64,000 bases of DNA, from the NCBI GenBank assembly GCA_964610155.1, contig CAZSUY010000002.1, forward strand, positions 1 through 64,000. The letters run 5' to 3'. Under the pieces are notes generated by a model. It worked only from the letters and a program-made list of their open reading frames with translations, did no database searches and was not told where the DNA came from. Positions within the stretch are counted from its first letter, which is position 1. Each line of letters opens with the position of its first letter. Positions 23,504-32,729 of the stretch are shown piece by piece. Made by a program: the position numbers and the translations under genes. This DNA is from JAFGBM01 sp964610155. Lineage in GTDB: Bacteria > Actinomycetota > Actinomycetes > Actinomycetales > Demequinaceae.

Positions 23504-24540
23504 GTGTCCTCCTTCCCGCTGTCCTTGCGGCGCGGCATCATAAGGTGAACCTCCGTGGGGCTTCCCACCTTTGACGTTACCGTGGCGGTGCCCCCATGGC
23601 GCGCGACTCGACCCACGATCGACTCCCGTATCCCGAGCCTTCCGGCCGGAACGCGCTTGGGATTGAACCCCGGCCCCGAGTCCCGGATGAACACCTCGTA
23701 GCTGGTGTCCGTCAGTTCCGCGTAGACGGAGATGGGCTCGACCCCGTACCTGGCGGCATTCGACGCCGCCTCCTTCGCCGCCGCTACCACCGCGCGGAGC
23801 CGCTTTCCTGTAGGCGCATCCCCAACGGAGACAACCTCGATGGCGACCCCTTGGGCGTCTTCGATCTGGGCGATGGCGGCCCCAAGGGCGGTCGCGACGG
23901 ATTGGGCCTCGGTGCGGCGACCCTCATAAAGGTAGGACCGGAGGTCGCGTTCCTGGGCCCGGGCGAGGCTGGCGACGGCCTTGGGATCGTCCGCGTTCTT
24001 GCGGATCAAGGTGAGGGTCTGCAGCACGGAGTCGTGGAGGTGGGCGGCGATCTCCGCACGCTCATACTCCCGAACCCGCTCGAGTCGCTCCACGCCGACC
24101 TGCCGAATGAGACGCATCCACCACGGCGCAAACAAGAGGGCGACACTCAGGAGGATGGCCGGGTAGACGATGACCGCCCTCAGCACGGGCTGGTCAGTGA
24201 ACTGCCACCTCGAGAACCAGACCATCGCGATAGCAGCAAGGAGAACCCCAACACCGACACGTAGGCCGTTCTCCCGGGAGAACAACCCGACGACCATCTC
24301 TGGACGACGCGCCTCCCGGCTTGAGGCCGCATCGAGGGGACTCCAGACGAGGGCGAGCCCGGTGATGAAGGCGATCGAAGGGACGACCCAAGGCCCAACT
24401 CCATGCCAGCCGTAGCGTTGGGCGGAAACGGCAAGGGCGGTCGCTATCAGGGCTGCCCCCATGACGACGTGCGGCCACGACGATGCACGCCGCTCCCTCT
24501 CGAGGGGCCGCGCGATCCTTTCGACCGACTCCGTTCTCAC
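23500..24540 (-). CDS. Sensor histidine kinase (HisKA_3 type)
   Basis: A 346-residue membrane kinase. Hydrophobic segments lie at about 25-42, 49-67, 93-110 and 120-140. The phosphoacceptor is His169 in IAAHLHDSVLQTLTLI. The HATPase_c domain shows VVAAAKEAASNAARYG and IRDSGPGFNPKRVPAGRLGI. This kinase layout next to a PspC gene is familiar in actinobacteria. I chose GTG 24540, which directly follows GATGGGGGC as in two other genes here; the frame is open six codons further. Confidence 0.92.
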   Translation of the reverse strand: MRTESVERIARPLERERRASSWPHVVMGAALIATALAVSAQRYGWHGVGPWVVPSIAFITGLALVWSPLDAASSREARRPEMVVGLFSRENGLRVGVGVLLAAIAMVWFSRWQFTDQPVLRAVIVYPAILLSVALLFAPWWMRLIRQVGVERLERVREYERAEIAAHLHDSVLQTLTLIRKNADDPKAVASLARAQERDLRSYLYEGRRTEAQSVATALGAAIAQIEDAQGVAIEVVSVGDAPTGKRLRAVVAAAKEAASNAARYGVEPISVYAELTDTSYEVFIRDSGPGFNPKRVPAGRLGIRESIVGRVARHGGTATVTSKVGSPTEVHLMMPRRKDSGKEDT

Positions 24541-24701
24541 GCCCCCATCGTCACACACGCAAGGGGGATGTTAAGAGGCCCGCGAGGCAAATCAGGGGCA
24601 TTCCAGTCAAAGACCAGGGTCGGAATCAGGGAAGTACCTTATAGCGACGAACCTGGCTTCCCCCGACGATAGAGGAAGAGACATTACTTTAGGAGGCAGT
24701 C

Positions 24702-26132
24702 GTGAGCGAGACCACCAGTCAACCTCAGTACGAGGCCCAGTTCTTCACATCCGTCCGAGGCTGGGGTATCACCCGTGGAGAGAACGGCGTTATCGGTGGC
24801 GTCGTCGAAGGAGTGGGCGAGCGCATCGGCCTCGCCCGTGTTCCCGCCCGCCTGCTCGCGGTCTTCCTCGCCCTCATCACGAGTGGCCTCTTCATCACGG
24901 CCTATGCCGCCGCCTGGGCCCTCCTCCCCGACAGCAAGGGCCGCATCATCGTCCAGGACTTTGGAAGAGGCACGCCAAACGTGCCGTCCCTCATCGGCAT
25001 CGCGATCCTCGGACTCATCGGGCTTAACGGCCTCGCCTGGACGGGACCGCTCGGCTGGGGCCCGATCGGCGTGGTGCTCGCTACGTTCGTTGGCCTCATA
25101 GTTGTGGCCGGAATCATCGCCCTCATCGCGTGGAGCGTGACCCGAGACGAGCACGGGCAGTCCCGCCTCGTCGTCGAGTTTCGGAATCCCGAGGGCACCA
25201 AGGCCTGGACTGAGCAGAAAGGCCGCGATGCGGGTAAGAAAGCCCGCGAGGCTGCTCACGCGCTCCGCGACGAGGCCAAGGCCTCAGGCAAGATCATCGC
25301 CAACGAGGGGCGTGCAACGGCTCGACGGGTGAAGGCCTCCGCCGCGGAGATCCGGGACGCCGTGACCGTCAAATCGAGGACCAAGCCCTCCACCCCGCGG
25401 GTGCCTCCCGTTCCGCCAGCACCTCCGACGCCACCGGCTCACCCAATTCCTCCGCGCCCTCGCGTCCCCGGTCCCGGCAAGGCCATCCGCCTGCTCGCCC
25501 TCGCTGGGATGTTCCTCACGGGTGCAGTTGTGTGGTGGCTGGACAGGGAGAACATCCTCACTGTGAATCCGGTCGAGGCCTGGCTCGCGGCGATGATCAT
25601 CGTCGTGGGAGTGGCCATCATCCTCGCCGGTGCGGCCGGACGTCGTATCGGGGGGTTCGGATTCTGGGCATTCGTGCTGATCATCGGCTGGAGCATCCGC
25701 ATCGTCGTTGGGCCTCATGTCGAAGAGTTCTTCGATTCTCATGACTTCTTCTTCGATGTCCATGACTCTCCCCACGTAGTCTCCGTCGAGGACGGCATCC
25801 TCGATTGCCGGAGTTTCGATGACAGCCTGGCCGATCGCGCGACAACTAGGATCTACGTGATCGACAAGGCCGACTACGCCGTCACGGTGACCGAACCGGA
25901 TACGACCATCGTCGTGCCCGACCGCGCTTCGATCACGGTCAGGGCCGACCACGGACCACTGTCCGCGACGGTGTCCTGGGAACGACTAGCCGGAGGCGAC
26001 GACCGGACGCAATTCGCCACCTGCGTAATCGATGGCGCTTCCAGCCGATTCCGCACGTGGGGGTCGCGAAGCACGGAAATCGACATCACCGTTACCGTCC
26101 CGAACGCCAACATCATCATCGAGGAGCGCTGA
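24702..26132 (+). CDS. PspC-domain membrane protein
   Basis: A 476-residue polytopic protein starting at GTG after AGGAGG. The N-terminal PspC domain (about 20-78) has GVIGGVVEGVGERIGLARVP and a membrane segment with ITAYAAAWALLP. Two more helices follow (about 90-145), then a charged Ala/Lys-rich stretch (160-225, possible coiled coil), a Pro-rich linker (231-253) and helices at 260-345. The last 120 residues are beta-rich with Asp and Thr, as in DUF2154/LiaF-type domains. PspC proteins respond to envelope stress. It is divergent from its likely HK-RR regulators. Confidence 0.87.
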   Translation: MSETTSQPQYEAQFFTSVRGWGITRGENGVIGGVVEGVGERIGLARVPARLLAVFLALITSGLFITAYAAAWALLPDSKGRIIVQDFGRGTPNVPSLIGIAILGLIGLNGLAWTGPLGWGPIGVVLATFVGLIVVAGIIALIAWSVTRDEHGQSRLVVEFRNPEGTKAWTEQKGRDAGKKAREAAHALRDEAKASGKIIANEGRATARRVKASAAEIRDAVTVKSRTKPSTPRVPPVPPAPPTPPAHPIPPRPRVPGPGKAIRLLALAGMFLTGAVVWWLDRENILTVNPVEAWLAAMIIVVGVAIILAGAAGRRIGGFGFWAFVLIIGWSIRIVVGPHVEEFFDSHDFFFDVHDSPHVVSVEDGILDCRSFDDSLADRATTRIYVIDKADYAVTVTEPDTTIVVPDRASITVRADHGPLSATVSWERLAGGDDRTQFATCVIDGASSRFRTWGSRSTEIDITVTVPNANIIIEER

Positions 26133-26133
26133 G

Positions 26134-26355
26134 ATGAGTAAGAAGAATCGACCGGTCGTCTACAGAAACTCAACCGAACGCATCACCACGATGCTCTGGG
26201 GAATGGCGGTCGTCGCCTTCGGATTAGGAGTCATCGCCTGGCTATCGGGATATGACTTTGACCTTGAGCTCACCGGGATCATCGTCTTCGCCATCCTGGG
26301 GGTTTGGATCCTTGGGTCCGCAATCGTGGCAATGATGGGCGACAACGACGACTAA
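26134..26355 (+). CDS. Small two-helix membrane protein
   Basis: A 73-residue protein beginning MSKKNRPVVYRN, with membrane segments at about 20-38 and 46-66 and an acidic end (GDNDD). It starts one base after the PspC stop and uses GAGGAG within the end of that gene, so the two are co-expressed. Small proteins of this type commonly accompany PspC genes; no function is known. Confidence 0.75.
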   Translation: MSKKNRPVVYRNSTERITTMLWGMAVVAFGLGVIAWLSGYDFDLELTGIIVFAILGVWILGSAIVAMMGDNDD

Positions 26356-27912
26356 TCACTCCCACTCAATAGTGCCGGGTGGCTTGCTCGTGACGTCGAG
26401 CATCACCCGGTTGACCTCTTTCACCTCGTTGGTGATCCGGGTGGAAATCCGGGCAAGGGTCTCGTAGGGGAGGCGGGACCAGTCCGCCGTCATGGCGTCT
26501 TCACTCGATACCGGTCTGAGCACCACCGGATGCCCATAGGTACGGCCATCCCCTTGAACCCCGACGCTCCTCACCTCCGCTAGAAGGACGACGGGGCATT
26601 GCCATATCTCGCGATCGAGGCCGGCCGCCGTCAACTCCTCGCGGACAATCCGATCCGCCCTGCGGAGCACCTCAAGCCTCTCCTCCGTCACCTCTCCGAT
26701 CATGCGAATTCCAAGGCCGGGTCCGGGAAATGGCTGGCGCCACACCATCGCCTCCGGCAACCCCAGTTCCGCACCGATGGCCCGAACCTCATCCTTGAAG
26801 AGTTCCCTCAATGGCTCGACCAGCTCGAACTCGAGATCATCTGGTAGTCCACCGACGTTGTGATGGCTCTTGATGTTGGCGGCACCCTCTCCACCCCCGC
26901 TCTCCACGACATCGGGGTAGAGCGTACCCTGCACGAGGAAACGGACAGCCTCGCCTTCTCCCTCGGCGACGATGTCCCGCGCTGCCTGTTCGAATTCCCG
27001 GATGAATTCGCGGCCGATGGTCTTGCGCTTCTCTTCCGGATCGGTGATCCCCGCGAGCGCGTCGAGGAACCGGCGCCTTGCCTTCCGGACAACCAGCCTG
27101 ACCCCCGTCACTTCCACAAAATCCCGCTCGACCTGTTCGGCCTCCCCCTCTCGCAATAGGCCGTGGTCGACGAAGACACAGGTCAACTGAGCACCAATCG
27201 CCCGCTGGACCAGGGCTGCGGCGACCGCGGAGTCGACTCCCCCACTCAACCCGCAGATCGCCCTCGCGTCACCCACCTGTGCTCGGATCCGAGCAACCTG
27301 TTCCTCAATGACTCCCGCGCTGGTCCAGTCTGGGGTAATCCCGGCGATGCGGAAGAGAAAGTTCTCGAGGGTTGCCTGACCTAGCGGCGTATGGAGAACC
27401 TCGGGATGCCACTGGACGCCAGCGAGGCGCCGGGACGTATCCTCACAAGCGGCCACAGGTGAGCCAGAGGTCTGAGCGAGCACTGCGAAACCCTTCGGAG
27501 CCTGCTGGACGGCGTCGCCGTGGGACATCCAGACGGTCTGTTCCGCGGGGCTCCCCGCCAGTAACTCACCCGGACTCGAAACCTGCGCCTCCGTCCGCCC
27601 GAACTCCCTGCGCCCGGTCTCCGCCACGGTGCCGCCAATAGCCTTCGCTAGGAGTTGGTGACCGTAGCAGATGCCCAGGAGGGGCACCCCTGCCTCAAAG
27701 AGCGCCTGATCGATGGTAGGAGCACCCGGCTCGTAGACGGACGACGGACCCCCGGAGATGATCACTGCCCCTGGATCACGGGCGAGAATCTCCTCCGCGC
27801 TCAAGGTGTGAGGCACGATCTCCGAGTACACGTGAGCCTCCCGAACGCGACGAGCGATCAATTGGGCGTATTGCGCTCCGCAGTCGATAACTAGGACGGG
27901 CCGGTGGGTCAC
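26356..27912 (-). CDS. guaA: GMP synthase (glutamine-hydrolysing)
   Basis: Converts XMP to GMP with glutamine. The 518-residue protein has an N-terminal class I glutaminase domain with Cys82 in GICYGHQLL and His169/Glu171 in VQWHPEV. The ATP-pyrophosphatase domain has the P-loop SGGVDSAVAA (223-232) and the C-terminal dimerisation domain holds MVWRQPFPGPGLGIRMIG and ends KPPGTIEWE. It starts at GTG 27912. It is convergent with the small membrane gene after pspC and follows two diguanylate cyclase genes on the same strand. Confidence 0.97.
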   Translation of the reverse strand: MTHRPVLVIDCGAQYAQLIARRVREAHVYSEIVPHTLSAEEILARDPGAVIISGGPSSVYEPGAPTIDQALFEAGVPLLGICYGHQLLAKAIGGTVAETGRREFGRTEAQVSSPGELLAGSPAEQTVWMSHGDAVQQAPKGFAVLAQTSGSPVAACEDTSRRLAGVQWHPEVLHTPLGQATLENFLFRIAGITPDWTSAGVIEEQVARIRAQVGDARAICGLSGGVDSAVAAALVQRAIGAQLTCVFVDHGLLREGEAEQVERDFVEVTGVRLVVRKARRRFLDALAGITDPEEKRKTIGREFIREFEQAARDIVAEGEGEAVRFLVQGTLYPDVVESGGGEGAANIKSHHNVGGLPDDLEFELVEPLRELFKDEVRAIGAELGLPEAMVWRQPFPGPGLGIRMIGEVTEERLEVLRRADRIVREELTAAGLDREIWQCPVVLLAEVRSVGVQGDGRTYGHPVVLRPVSSEDAMTADWSRLPYETLARISTRITNEVKEVNRVMLDVTSKPPGTIEWE

Positions 27913-27978
27913 GAAGCCTCCCTTGTCGCGTGGTTGCGTCCATTCTCGCGTATCCGCAGCACCGCGGTGGATTGAGGC

Positions 27979-29187
27979 CTATTTCTTGGGGCCCCTGACA
28001 CGGGTCGAGCGGGTGGAGGTAGCCTTCTTCGGAACCTGGGTTCCGGTCGTTTCGAGTGGGCTTACCCGGACCGCATTTCGTCCGGCCTCCTTCGCGTCGT
28101 ACATGGCGTCATCGGCCCGCTTGACCACGTGGAAGGAAAGCGAGCCGCCCTCCCCGTCCGCCACGCCGAATGACGCCGTGCCCTTGTGGGAGTGCGAATC
28201 ACAGGTAATCGACATTCCAGCGATCTCTTCACGGAGGCGCTCCATGAGCGCGGTCGCGTCGGCAAGGGAGGTCTCATGAAGGATGAAGATGAACTCCTCT
28301 CCCCCCCATCGACCCACGATGTCCGTCACCCGCACATGCGTGCGTAAGGCACGCCCGACCGCCGTAAGTACGCGATCCCCGCAAGCGTGTCCAAAGGTGT
28401 CGTTGAGTTCCTTGAATCGGTCGAGGTCCGCGATGCCCACGCAATACCTCCCCGACTCCATTTCATCGAGCCGTTCAAACTCAAGCATGATCGGTCGTCG
28501 ATTCATGAGCCCCGTCAGGGCATCGGTGTTCGCGAGGTACTCCGCCCTGGCCGTCGACGCGCGGGCCTCAGCCTGCGCCTCCCTCCCGCGCAGATGGGCG
28601 ACCGCCGCGAGGAAGTAGAGGAGGACCCCAGTCCCGAGGACATTTAGTGAAAACATGGCAAGACGGGCGTTGGAGGAGAAATGCTCGGAACCACGTTCGT
28701 TCTCGACTACAAATTGGCAATAGATGAAAACCGCGGCCGCCAAGAACAGGCATAGCCAACGAAAGCCCCCCTGGCGGTCCGTGAACACCATAAACACCAA
28801 TTGCCCCACAGCGAGCAGGTACAGGTGGAATCCCGCCGACCAGCCCAGGAAGTTCGAGCACAGGAGGGGCTCGGCGAAGCAAACAGAAAGGCCGATGAGG
28901 GAGGAAGCGAGTTGATGCCCGGCTCGGGCAATCAGGATGGCGGCAACGCAGGCGACCGTCGCAGTGGTATTCACCTCGAGGACATGCGTCAGGGTTCCCG
29001 TGTCCGACAGGAGGTAGAAGACGGTGTAGGCCAAGTTCAGAAAAATGCAAAAAATAAGAAAGACCTGTGCGGTCTCGATAGCCTGGGTTCTTTCGTCCTG
29101 ATGAACGGCGACGGTGGCGCGCCTCCAGCGGGCGATGGGCCCCCTCCCTCCACTCCACTGCGGTTCAACGCTCAAGTCGTTGTTCAC
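27979..29187 (-). CDS. Membrane diguanylate cyclase (GGDEF)
   Basis: Predicted to make cyclic di-GMP from GTP. The 402-residue protein has about six membrane segments between 35 and 200, forming an uncharacterised sensor, then a GGDEF domain (about 215-375). The active loop is GGEEF at 295-299, preceded by the RxxD inhibitory site (Arg286, Asp289), so product inhibition is expected. NTDALTGLMNRRP and IADLDRFKELNDTFGH are standard. A basic tail ends the protein. Start GTG at 29187. It lies between guaA and a second cyclase of similar layout. Confidence 0.93.
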   Translation of the reverse strand: MNNDLSVEPQWSGGRGPIARWRRATVAVHQDERTQAIETAQVFLIFCIFLNLAYTVFYLLSDTGTLTHVLEVNTTATVACVAAILIARAGHQLASSLIGLSVCFAEPLLCSNFLGWSAGFHLYLLAVGQLVFMVFTDRQGGFRWLCLFLAAAVFIYCQFVVENERGSEHFSSNARLAMFSLNVLGTGVLLYFLAAVAHLRGREAQAEARASTARAEYLANTDALTGLMNRRPIMLEFERLDEMESGRYCVGIADLDRFKELNDTFGHACGDRVLTAVGRALRTHVRVTDIVGRWGGEEFIFILHETSLADATALMERLREEIAGMSITCDSHSHKGTASFGVADGEGGSLSFHVVKRADDAMYDAKEAGRNAVRVSPLETTGTQVPKKATSTRSTRVRGPKK

Positions 29188-29318
29188 GTTTGCCCTGGCC
29201 TTATATTCCGCGTACGGAAACTCCTCCGAAGGGGACCTATTCCCCGTCCTCGGCGACCTCTCTATCTATCCTGACTTTACGCTCGCATGCCCGGCCCGAC
29301 AACGCGAGAACCAATACT

Positions 29319-29342
29319 GCTTATCCCCCCTGAGGGGTAAGC
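29319..29342 (-). terminator. Hairpin at the end of the second cyclase gene
   Basis: GCTTACCCC pairs with GGGGATAAGC-like sequence around TCA, overlapping the last codons and TAA of the cyclase gene at 29321. It could end that transcript before the next cyclase. Confidence 0.45.
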
Positions 29343-30451
29343 CTGGCGCTGACGACGACGTTGCGTCCCGACGACTTCGCCTCGTATAGGTTGGCATCGG
29401 CCAGTCGAAGAACCTCTTCCTTGCCCGAGTATCGGGGAGCATGAGCGAGTCCGACCGAGATCGTCACTCTCGCGACGGACTCGGGTGCTCCGTGCTCTGC
29501 CTCCAGGTCCTCACGGACCGTCTCCATCAAGGCGTCGGCGCCCTCCAGGGAAATCTCGGGAAGGACGATGAGGAACTCCTCCCCTCCCCAGCGGGCGACC
29601 GTCCCCTGATCCCCCACGGATCGCACAAGGGTGCGCGCGGCATTCGCGAGAACGACGTCGCCAGCGCCATGCCCCAACCTGTCGTTGATGAGCTTGAACC
29701 GATCTAGATCGACGAGGGCAAGCGAGTAATCACCCCTTCGAGCTATGGACGACAGGATCGGGGCGATGCCGCGACGGTTGTATACCTCGGTGAGTGCATC
29801 GGTCTGCGCCGCCACCTGCGCCGCGTCAAGTAGGGCCACGTTCCGCGTTCTCTCCCTCTCGTAGTAGTGGAGGTCGAATCGACCGATGGCATAGAGCAGA
29901 AGCACCGTAAGCGCGATGTTGATCGCCAGGAACCGTTCGATGATGATCGCGGAAAATTCGTCACGACTCGAGAACGGCGGAAACATCGCCTCGCAGAACA
30001 CAAGGGTGGCAACCGCGATGAAGAAAAACATCGTGCGCAATAGCCACTGGTCCGACCTGAAGACGGTGAAACTCAGTGCACCCCCGGCGAACATGAGGTA
30101 GTGGAAACCCGACTCGGTTGTGAATATGGCGGTCAGGTGCCCAAGGATGAGGATGGGAAGAAGAAGCGCAATGATCGATGCGACGAAATAGACGCCCTTG
30201 CTGTTGAGAAAGATACTGAAGGCCCACCCAAACACGAGACCAAGGGAGATGAGTCCAGGGGAGACGAGATCGGGCCACGAGGTGGCAATCATGGCGATCG
30301 AATATGGCAGGAAGACGACGCTGGAAAGCATGGCAAACTGGTTCGTGGCGACAATTGGACGGGTATCCCCATGGAAGTAGGGACGCACCCCGGCGTGTCC
30401 CAAGACACGCCACTTGTGCGACAGCCATTGTCGCTTGGGCCTTCCAGTCAT
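29321..30451 (-). CDS. Membrane diguanylate cyclase (GGDEF), second copy
   Basis: A 376-residue protein with about six membrane segments (residues 35-190), a short linker (ERERTRNVALLDAAQ) and a GGDEF domain. QTDALTEVYNRRG, LVDLDRFKLINDRLGHGAG and the active GGEEF at 289-293 are intact. The RxxD inhibitory site is absent at the expected place, where GDQGTVAR is found instead. The first 30 residues are basic (KRQWLSHKWR). Start chosen at ATG 30451; another ATG lies eight codons upstream within an inverted repeat. Same strand as the first cyclase, separated by 133 bases. Confidence 0.92.
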   Translation of the reverse strand: MTGRPKRQWLSHKWRVLGHAGVRPYFHGDTRPIVATNQFAMLSSVVFLPYSIAMIATSWPDLVSPGLISLGLVFGWAFSIFLNSKGVYFVASIIALLLPILILGHLTAIFTTESGFHYLMFAGGALSFTVFRSDQWLLRTMFFFIAVATLVFCEAMFPPFSSRDEFSAIIIERFLAINIALTVLLLYAIGRFDLHYYERERTRNVALLDAAQVAAQTDALTEVYNRRGIAPILSSIARRGDYSLALVDLDRFKLINDRLGHGAGDVVLANAARTLVRSVGDQGTVARWGGEEFLIVLPEISLEGADALMETVREDLEAEHGAPESVARVTISVGLAHAPRYSGKEEVLRLADANLYEAKSSGRNVVVSARLTPQGG

Positions 30452-30467
30452 CTCACCGCCCTCAGAT

Positions 30468-30491
30468 GGCCCCAATGCACCATTTGGGGCC
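30468..30491. promoter_or_regulatory. Inverted repeat at the start of the second cyclase
   Basis: GGCCCCAA and TTGGGGCC form a perfect 8-base inverted repeat around an 8-base spacer, 17 bases upstream of the chosen start. It could be an operator or an mRNA hairpin that limits translation. Confidence 0.45.
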
Positions 30492-30620
30492 CCCGGTAGC
30501 GCATTCGTTCCCCGGGTGTCTGGATTCTACTCGTCTTGACCGATCAGGGAAGATCACCTTCCATAGACGTTTGAGATGTCATGGGCTATTCAGGGGGCCC
30601 GCTAGTGGGATGCTATTCCC

Positions 30621-32729
30621 GTGAGTAAAAGCAGAAGCATCTACATAGCATCCACCGAAGGGGAGGCGGGGAAGTCGGCCATCGCCCTGGGAATCGTCGA
30701 CGCCCTGGGCCGATCCGTCGGCAAGGTCGGGGTCTATCGACCCGTAACCACGGCCTCCGGCGGTGCGGACCATATCCTCCGCCTCCTCCTCTCCCACACG
30801 GAGGCGGACCTCAACTGCGACGACTGCGTGGGGGTCACCTACGAGGCCATCCACCGGGACCCCGAAGCCGCGCTCGCCACGATCATCTCCCGGTATCACG
30901 TCATCCAGAAGCAGTGTGATGTCGTCGTCATCGTCGGCACCGACCATACCGATGTCGCGGGTCCCGCCGAGTTCGAGTTCAACGCGAAGATCGCGGCGAA
31001 TCTCGGGGCGCCCGTCGCCCTCGTCGTCAACGGTCGCGATCGGACCCCTTCCGAGATCACGCAGATCATCGACTCTGCCAACCTCGAACTTGAGAACGGC
31101 CACGCCCACCTGGTCGCGGTCTTCGCCAACCGTTGTGACCCCGCCAGCCTCAAGGCCATCAAGAGCGCCCTCCCCCCGGGGTTGATTGGTGGCGCCATCC
31201 CCGAGGACCCCCTCCTCGCCGCGCCTTTGCTCCGGGAACTCATGGAGTCGGTTGATGGTGAGCTGTATTCGGGCGACCCCGATCTCCTCACCCGCGAGGT
31301 CCTGGGGATCACCATCGGCGCGATGTCCGTGGACCATCTCCTGGGTCGCCTGGAGGAAGGGAAGGTCGTGATCACCCCGGGTGATCGTGCCGACGCGTTG
31401 CTTGCGGTGCTGGCCGCCCACTCCGCCTCCGATTTCCCGACCATCGCCGGCGTCATCCTCAATGGCGGATTCCTGCCGTCCGAGCCTATGAGCCGCCTGC
31501 TTGCGGGGCTGAATTCCAACCTCCCCATCATCACCGCCAGCATGCGGACCTTCGAGACCGCGACCCGGTGCTACAACACCCGCGGACGGCTGACACACGA
31601 GTCGTCCCTCAAGTTGGACACGGCTCTGGCGCTCTTCGAGCGGCACATCGATACCATCGCCCTTCGCCAACTCATCGACGTGGCGGAGACGACCGTCGTC
31701 ACCCCGCTCATGTTCGAGTACGAACTCCTCGACCGTGCACGAGCGGACAAGCGCCATATCGTTCTTCCCGAGGGGGAGGACGACCGGATCCTCCGCGCCG
31801 CCTCGAGCCTCCTTACCCGCGATGTCGTCGATTTGACCCTCCTGGGAGACGAGGTCTCCATCCGAGCCCGCGCGGCCGAACTCGGGGTCGACATCACTCG
31901 TGCCAAGGTCGTCTCTCCCACCGATCCGCGACTCGTGAAAAAGTTCGCCAAACGGTTTCACGAGCTCCGCTCCCATAAAGGCGTCACCCTCGACATCGCC
32001 CGAGAAATCGTCAAGGACGTCTCCTACTTCGGAACGATGATGGTGGAGGAAGGCCTCGCGGACGGCATGGTCTCTGGTGCGGCCCACACCACAGCGCACA
32101 CCATCACCCCTGCTCTTCAGGTCATCAAGACTCCCCCCGAGGTGGGAATTGTGTCGTCCGTCTTCCTCATGTCTCTCGGGGACCGAGTGCTCACGTATGG
32201 GGACTGCGCCATTAACCCCGACCCAACGGCGGAGGAACTGGCGGACATCGCCATCTCCTCGGCCGCGACCGCCGCACAGTTCCGCATCGAACCCCGGATA
32301 GCCATGCTGAGCTATTCGACCGGCGAATCTGGCAAGGGTTCCGATGTCGACAAGGTCCGTGCCGCGACGAAGATCGTGCGAAAGCGTCGACCCGATCTCC
32401 CGGTAGAGGGTCCAATCCAGTATGACGCCGCCATCGAGCCGTCCGTGGCGAAGACGAAGATGCCCGACTCCAAGGTGGCCGGGCGTGCTACGGTCTTTAT
32501 CTTCCCGGACCTCAACACGGGAAACAACACGTATAAGGCGGTTCAGCGCTCGGCTGGGGCTGTTGCGATCGGTCCCGTGCTACAGGGGCTGAAGAAACCC
32601 GTCAACGACCTATCGAGGGGCGCAACCGTGAACGACATCATCAACACCGTCGCCATCACAGCCATCCAGGCTCAACAAGCCCAAACCCCTCCCCCCGGCA
32701 ATGCGCCGACAGCGAAGGGAGCACAATGA
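30621..32729 (+). CDS. pta: Phosphate acetyltransferase
   Basis: Interconverts acetyl-CoA and acetyl phosphate. The 702-residue long-form protein has an N-terminal P-loop-like region (IASTEGEAGKSAIALGI), a DRTGG domain in the middle (about 215-330) and the catalytic PTA domain (about 370-685), with HIVLPEGEDDRILRAA, DGMVSGAAHTTAHTI, SYSTGESGKGSD and FPDLNTGNNTYKAVQRSAGA. The start GTG at 30621 is followed by SKSRSIYI. The Pro/Gln-rich tail overlaps ackA by four bases (ATGA), so the acetate pathway is translationally coupled. Confidence 0.97.
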   Translation: MSKSRSIYIASTEGEAGKSAIALGIVDALGRSVGKVGVYRPVTTASGGADHILRLLLSHTEADLNCDDCVGVTYEAIHRDPEAALATIISRYHVIQKQCDVVVIVGTDHTDVAGPAEFEFNAKIAANLGAPVALVVNGRDRTPSEITQIIDSANLELENGHAHLVAVFANRCDPASLKAIKSALPPGLIGGAIPEDPLLAAPLLRELMESVDGELYSGDPDLLTREVLGITIGAMSVDHLLGRLEEGKVVITPGDRADALLAVLAAHSASDFPTIAGVILNGGFLPSEPMSRLLAGLNSNLPIITASMRTFETATRCYNTRGRLTHESSLKLDTALALFERHIDTIALRQLIDVAETTVVTPLMFEYELLDRARADKRHIVLPEGEDDRILRAASSLLTRDVVDLTLLGDEVSIRARAAELGVDITRAKVVSPTDPRLVKKFAKRFHELRSHKGVTLDIAREIVKDVSYFGTMMVEEGLADGMVSGAAHTTAHTITPALQVIKTPPEVGIVSSVFLMSLGDRVLTYGDCAINPDPTAEELADIAISSAATAAQFRIEPRIAMLSYSTGESGKGSDVDKVRAATKIVRKRRPDLPVEGPIQYDAAIEPSVAKTKMPDSKVAGRATVFIFPDLNTGNNTYKAVQRSAGAVAIGPVLQGLKKPVNDLSRGATVNDIINTVAITAIQAQQAQTPPPGNAPTAKGAQ

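Noticed and set aside
30579..32099. Long open frame (506 codons) antisense to pta
   Set aside because: It runs opposite a fully recognisable pta, is rich in Asp/Gly/Arg from GC-rich antisense reading and shows no domain.
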